Shown here: positions 7,363 through 9,791 of the stretch, piece by piece
How positions within the stretch are numbered: the first letter of the stretch is position 1
How the letters are laid out: each line of letters starts with the position of its first letter
DNA from: Armatimonadota bacterium
GTDB taxonomy: Bacteria; Armatimonadota; Zipacnadia; Zipacnadales; UBA11051
Direction: 5' to 3'
DNA: 9,791 nucleotides
NCBI GenBank assembly: GCA_003542955.1
Contig: DPJP01000242.1
Coordinates: 39,511-49,301 of the forward strand
Made by a program: the position numbers and the translations under genes
The notes under the pieces: generated by a model
Seen by the model: the letters and a program-made list of their open reading frames with translations, nothing else
Databases searched by the model: none
Told to the model about the DNA's origin: nothing

Positions 7363-7923
7363 GTCATCGTCCCATCTCGCGGCCAGCCATCGCGTGGTCG
7401 AGTGCAGCCGCGACTTGATTGTCCCCACCGGCACACCGGCCTGCGCCGCGATATCCTGCAGCCGCCTCTGCTCGAGGCGTGCCATGCGCAGCAGGGCCTG
7501 CCGGTCCTCCGGCATCTGCGCAATCAGCTCGAGCAGCCGCTCGGCCCGGTCGCGCAGATGGGCCTGCTCCGGCACACCGAGCCCTGAGGCCTCCAACTGC
7601 CTGGTGGGCTCGTCGGCATACTCATCGATCTCGTCGTCGATGTTGCCGTGGGCTCGCAGGCGGGAGTCGCGGATGTGGTTCAGCGCGAGGTTGGTCGCGA
7701 TCCGCAACAGCCACGCCAGGGGCGCCCCTGACCCGTCCCATTGCTCGCAACGCTCCCACGCTCTGACCCACGTCTCCTGCAGCAGGTCCTGGACATCGCC
7801 GGAGTCGACGTAGCGCAGCAGGTGGAGGCGTAGCGTGCCCTCGTGTCGGCGCTTGAGTGCGCCGAGGGCCTCGCCTTCACGTGACTGCACCAGCAGCATC
7901 AGGTCATGATCGGTGTGTGCCAT
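7360..7923 (-). CDS. ECF-family RNA polymerase sigma factor
   Basis: This 187-residue protein has the two-domain layout of an extracytoplasmic-function sigma factor. Region 2 spans about 8-90: the core DVQDLLQETWVRAWER (43-58), then PLAWLLRIATNLALNHIRD (68-86), the -10-recognition and core-binding part. An acidic linker (96-105, IDDEIDEYAD) leads to region 4 at about 125-180, with the helix-turn-helix LQDIAAQAGVPVGTIKSRL (155-173), which reads the -35 element. There is no region 1.1 or region 3. The ATG at 7921-7923 is the first start after an in-frame TGA 13 codons upstream. No good Shine-Dalgarno precedes it, which fits a very short leader. No anti-sigma gene adjoins it; its partner in the operon is the compact RNA polymerase. 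I infer that it serves as that enzyme's specificity factor, though it could also use the cell's main polymerase. Confidence 0.95.
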   Translation of the reverse strand: MAHTDHDLMLLVQSREGEALGALKRRHEGTLRLHLLRYVDSGDVQDLLQETWVRAWERCEQWDGSGAPLAWLLRIATNLALNHIRDSRLRAHGNIDDEIDEYADEPTRQLEASGLGVPEQAHLRDRAERLLELIAQMPEDRQALLRMARLEQRRLQDIAAQAGVPVGTIKSRLHSTTRWLAARWDDD

Positions 7924-7937
7924 GGGGGTACATGGTA

Positions 7938-7965
7938 GATGACACGCGAGGGGCCCGCCGGTTCA
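7938..7965 (-). promoter_or_regulatory. Possible ECF-type promoter of the sigma/RNA polymerase operon
   Basis: On the minus strand TGAACC (7960-7965) is followed by a 16-nt spacer and GTCATC (7938-7943), which resembles AAC-type -35 and GTC-type -10 elements used by many ECF sigma factors. GAACCGG occurs twice at 9-base spacing (7958-7964 and 7967-7973). Transcription starting about 7 bases after the -10 would leave roughly 8 bases before the ATG, fitting the lack of a ribosome-binding site. The match is by eye. Confidence 0.35.
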
Positions 7966-7990
7966 CCCGGTTCTCCAAAGCGGCCCATCC

Positions 7991-8003
7991 CCCCGCTACG
8001 GGG
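7991..8003 (-). terminator. Small hairpin after the ceramidase-like gene
   Basis: CCCCG (7991-7995) and CGGGG (7999-8003) form a 5-bp stem with a 3-nt loop, 3 bases past the stop codon. No T-run follows. It may be a weak 3-prime end structure separating this gene from the sigma operon; a chance GC-rich repeat is possible. Confidence 0.25.
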
Positions 8004-8006
8004 CGC

Positions 8007-9239
8007 TTACCTCGTGGCATCGATGGCGGCCTCGAGCCGCTCCATCAGCAGCGGCACGGCGTTCGGGTTGATCGACATCCGCTGCTCGTAGGCGTATCTC
8101 TCATTGTCGACCGCTTCGGCGTGCAGCAGGTAGCCCAGCTCATCGTCGGCCAGCCCGAAGAAGAAGCGGAACTGCGCATCCATCAAGCCCTTTACCGCCA
8201 GGCCGACCTTCGGCAACGGCTCTCCCGGCATGGTGGCGAACTGCGCCGGACCGATCCGCCCCGCAGTCACGGTAGTCGTGATAGTCCCATCAGCGTTGGG
8301 GGCTCGCTTGATCACCCCCAACTGCGCAGCCAGGGCGAGCAGCGGATTGGCCATGGGGAGAGAGAACCTGGCGCGGGCGAGTCTGATGTCGGCTTCCGCG
8401 ACCTCGACCGCGTGCTCAATCGCCGCCGCTGCCGCCCGGCCGAGTGCACGGCCGACGCGCTCGGTCTCCGCAAACGAGTTCTCACTCACCTCCGGGGTGA
8501 CCATTCCGCCGAGCGCGCCGTTGACGAACAGCACGTCACCCGTGCCCGCAGTCTCCATCTGCTCGCGGAGGGAGTGGACGAAGTCGGAGGTGATCAGCTT
8601 GCTCTGGGTGGTCAGCACTTCGGGGTGGCATGCGTAGTTGACCAGCGTGCAGATCGGCACACCATCGAGCGTGACCGCCTGCATGATGCTGATCTCGGGG
8701 TCGATGAGATCGCGTTCGCGGGAGTTGTGGCCGGTCCTCTCCGGCGCGACCGCTCTGGCGAACCGGAGCCTGCACGGGGTGAGGGCGGAAACTGCCTCGG
8801 CAATGGCTCCCGCCGCCCGCTCCTTGACCATGCTCATGTATGCCGGGTCGACGCCCGACACCGTCGGGGCGGGACCCCACAGCCCGAGCGTGTCGGGGCC
8901 CGAGTGGACGTGCGTACAGGTGATGATGATGCTCTCGCGGGGAACACCCGTAACCCGTCCGGCGATCTCGTCGGTGTCGGGCAGGAACAAGCCGATGAGG
9001 TCGCACGCGACGATCACGAGCGTCGTCTCACCGTCATCGAGCGCGATCGCGCGCACCCACAGGTCGTCGTGGACACCCTCGGCGATGCGATTGGCGCCGT
9101 ACCCGGCGATGAACTGCCCCGGCTGCTCGGGGGTGATGGTGGCCCTCGCATAGCCGGCGCGTAACGGACCGGCTATCGCGGGCAGAGCCATGCACAGCGT
9201 CAGCAGCAGGCTTGCGAGGGCGAGTGCCTTCAGTGGCAT
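8007..9239 (-). CDS. Secreted neutral/alkaline ceramidase-domain hydrolase
   Basis: The product has 410 residues. Residues 1-23 are a signal peptide (MPLKALALASLLL, ending ALPAIA before GPL), so it is exported. The mature part opens with GYARATITP (29-37), the usual opening of the neutral ceramidase N-terminal domain. By analogy with neutral ceramidases the zinc ligands would be H110 in THVHSGP (109-115), H205 in CHPEV, E340 in MPGEP and Y370 in LGY. The position of the catalytic serine (GDxSP in true ceramidases) reads GGMVTP (244-249), with Thr248 in place of Ser. Known neutral ceramidases exceed 600 residues; this one has only the catalytic domain. It may therefore be an amidase-like enzyme with another substrate. 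The ATG at 9237-9239 was chosen because a strong GGAGGAGG lies 9 bases upstream and the signal peptide follows directly; the open frame extends further upstream without similarity. Confidence 0.87.
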   Translation of the reverse strand: MPLKALALASLLLTLCMALPAIAGPLRAGYARATITPEQPGQFIAGYGANRIAEGVHDDLWVRAIALDDGETTLVIVACDLIGLFLPDTDEIAGRVTGVPRESIIITCTHVHSGPDTLGLWGPAPTVSGVDPAYMSMVKERAAGAIAEAVSALTPCRLRFARAVAPERTGHNSRERDLIDPEISIMQAVTLDGVPICTLVNYACHPEVLTTQSKLITSDFVHSLREQMETAGTGDVLFVNGALGGMVTPEVSENSFAETERVGRALGRAAAAAIEHAVEVAEADIRLARARFSLPMANPLLALAAQLGVIKRAPNADGTITTTVTAGRIGPAQFATMPGEPLPKVGLAVKGLMDAQFRFFFGLADDELGYLLHAEAVDNERYAYEQRMSINPNAVPLLMERLEAAIDATR

Positions 9240-9248
9240 GTCGGTGAG

Positions 9249-9256
9249 CCTCCTCC
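9249..9256 (-). promoter_or_regulatory. Strong ribosome-binding site deciding the ceramidase-like start
   Basis: GGAGGAGG lies 9 bases before the ATG at 9237-9239. It is the best Shine-Dalgarno sequence in the window and contrasts with the sigma gene, which lacks one. Confidence 0.75.
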
Positions 9257-9300
9257 AATCGAGTGCGAGGACACTTCGCGGCCGCGGGCGTCTCTTCCTG

Positions 9301-9320
9301 CCGGGCAGGGCGCCGCCCGG
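9301..9320 (-). terminator. GC-rich hairpin after the methyltransferase gene
   Basis: CCGGGC (9301-9306) pairs with GCCCGG (9315-9320) around an 8-nt loop, 20 bases past the methyltransferase stop and about 60 bases before the next start codon. There is no T-run. A terminator is plausible by position but unproven. Confidence 0.35.
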
Positions 9321-9340
9321 GGCGACAGCGGCCGGATTGC

Positions 9341-9791
9341 CTAAGGCCGCACCGCACACACGTGATAGCTCCCGCTCTGGTTCTGCTCGCCACACTCGAC
9401 CTCGGCCCACCCCGCCTGGCACAACAGCGCCGCGGCGCGCTCCGGCTCGAATAGCAGCAGGTCGAACCACTGCTCCACATTGCCCTCGTACTCGTACCTG
9501 ATCCGCACCTGCCCCGGCGGCCGTCGGGCATCGCGATTGGCCTGGTGGTAGGCCAGGTGCACAGGCTTATCAGTCGCCAGCGGATCGCGCACGGCGGCCA
9601 GCAGCTTCCCGCCGGGGGCGGTGACATCCAGGAGGGCTGACAGCATCCGGCGCGTCCCCTCCTCGGTCCCACCGATGCCCATGTTGTTGAACATCATGAT
9701 GACGCCGTTGAAGGTGCGTGGCTTGAAATCGAGGTCAAACACGCTCATCACGCGCACATCGGGACACCCGCGCTCGCGCGCCACCTCGACG
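9341..9791 (-). CDS. Class I SAM-dependent methyltransferase, C-terminal part (cut by right edge)
   Basis: The frame ends with TAG at 9341-9343 and is open through the right edge, so about 149 C-terminal residues are visible and the N-terminus with the SAM-binding glycine loop lies outside. The fragment starts in the acidic strand-2 area (VEVARERG), continues with VRVMSVFDLDF, then the post-motif strand GVIMMFNNMG, the helix TRRMLSALLDVTAPGG and the strand KLLAAVRDP. This order is typical of class I Rossmann-fold methyltransferases. The NNMGIGG loop is where the substrate pocket normally forms. The C-terminus has the usual antiparallel strands (AGWAEVECGEQ, then SGSYHVCAVRP). The substrate is unknown. 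The GTG at 9782-9784 is internal and not a credible start. Confidence 0.8.
   Translation of the reverse strand, partial: VEVARERGCPDVRVMSVFDLDFKPRTFNGVIMMFNNMGIGGTEEGTRRMLSALLDVTAPGGKLLAAVRDPLATDKPVHLAYHQANRDARRPPGQVRIRYEYEGNVEQWFDLLLFEPERAAALLCQAGWAEVECGEQNQSGSYHVCAVRP

Noticed and set aside
5456..7813. Long plus-strand open frame (785 codons) opposite the polymerase and sigma genes
   Set aside because: It mirrors the real minus-strand genes in GC-rich DNA; its translation is rich in Arg, Pro, Gly and His and matches no known fold, while the opposite strand has unmistakable polymerase motifs.
7857..9164. Plus-strand open frame of 435 codons opposite the ceramidase-like gene
   Set aside because: Antisense shadow; no recognisable domains, and the minus strand has clear motifs and a ribosome-binding site.
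9240..9470. N-terminal extension of the ceramidase-like gene
   Set aside because: It would bury the signal peptide inside the protein and overlap the methyltransferase gene; GGAGGAGG supports the ATG at 9237-9239.

Overview
The window is GC-rich bacterial DNA, about two-thirds G+C by eye. Every gene I can support lies on the minus strand, so gene order is read from high to low coordinates. A secreted heparinase II/III-type protein, a secreted ceramidase-like hydrolase, an ECF sigma factor and a class I polyphosphate kinase 2 fit a heterotrophic, polysaccharide-degrading bacterium such as an uncultured Armatimonadota or Planctomycetota-like lineage. That placement is inference only. I see no phage, transposon, integrase, rRNA, tRNA or CRISPR sequence.

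Layout, right to left: (i) the C-terminal part of a class I SAM methyltransferase, cut by the right edge (9341-9791); (ii) a secreted neutral-ceramidase-type metal-site protein (8007-9239); (iii) an ECF sigma factor (7360-7923), preceded by a possible ECF-type promoter at 7938-7965; (iv) a 1005-residue single-chain RNA polymerase in which rpoB-like (beta) and rpoC-like (beta-prime) sequence lie in one compact chain (4343-7360); (v) a 413-base intergenic stretch with a terminator-like hairpin and a 14-bp palindrome; (vi) a class I polyphosphate kinase 2 (3072-3929); (vii) a large secreted heparinase II/III-family protein cut by the left edge (1-2946).

The central discovery is the sigma/RNA polymerase pair. 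The sigma stop codon and the polymerase start codon share one base (TGATG), so the two are probably translationally coupled. The polymerase has both catalytic barrels: the beta lysines, the GxNYED segment, and the beta-prime NADYDGDQ metal motif. It has lost most of what surrounds them in a cellular enzyme: the beta lobe, the whole beta flap, the beta-prime zinc ribbon, the secondary-channel rim, the jaw and the trigger loop. It keeps a short version of the beta-prime coiled coil that normally holds sigma region 2. The pair therefore looks like a dedicated minimal holoenzyme of about 1,190 residues, possibly controlling its own promoter. The comparisons with E. coli RNA polymerase were made by eye from memory and need a real alignment and structure prediction.

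The outer genes look like ordinary chromosomal accessory functions. The polyphosphate kinase could feed nucleoside triphosphates to the polymerase, but the intergenic hairpin suggests a separate transcription unit.
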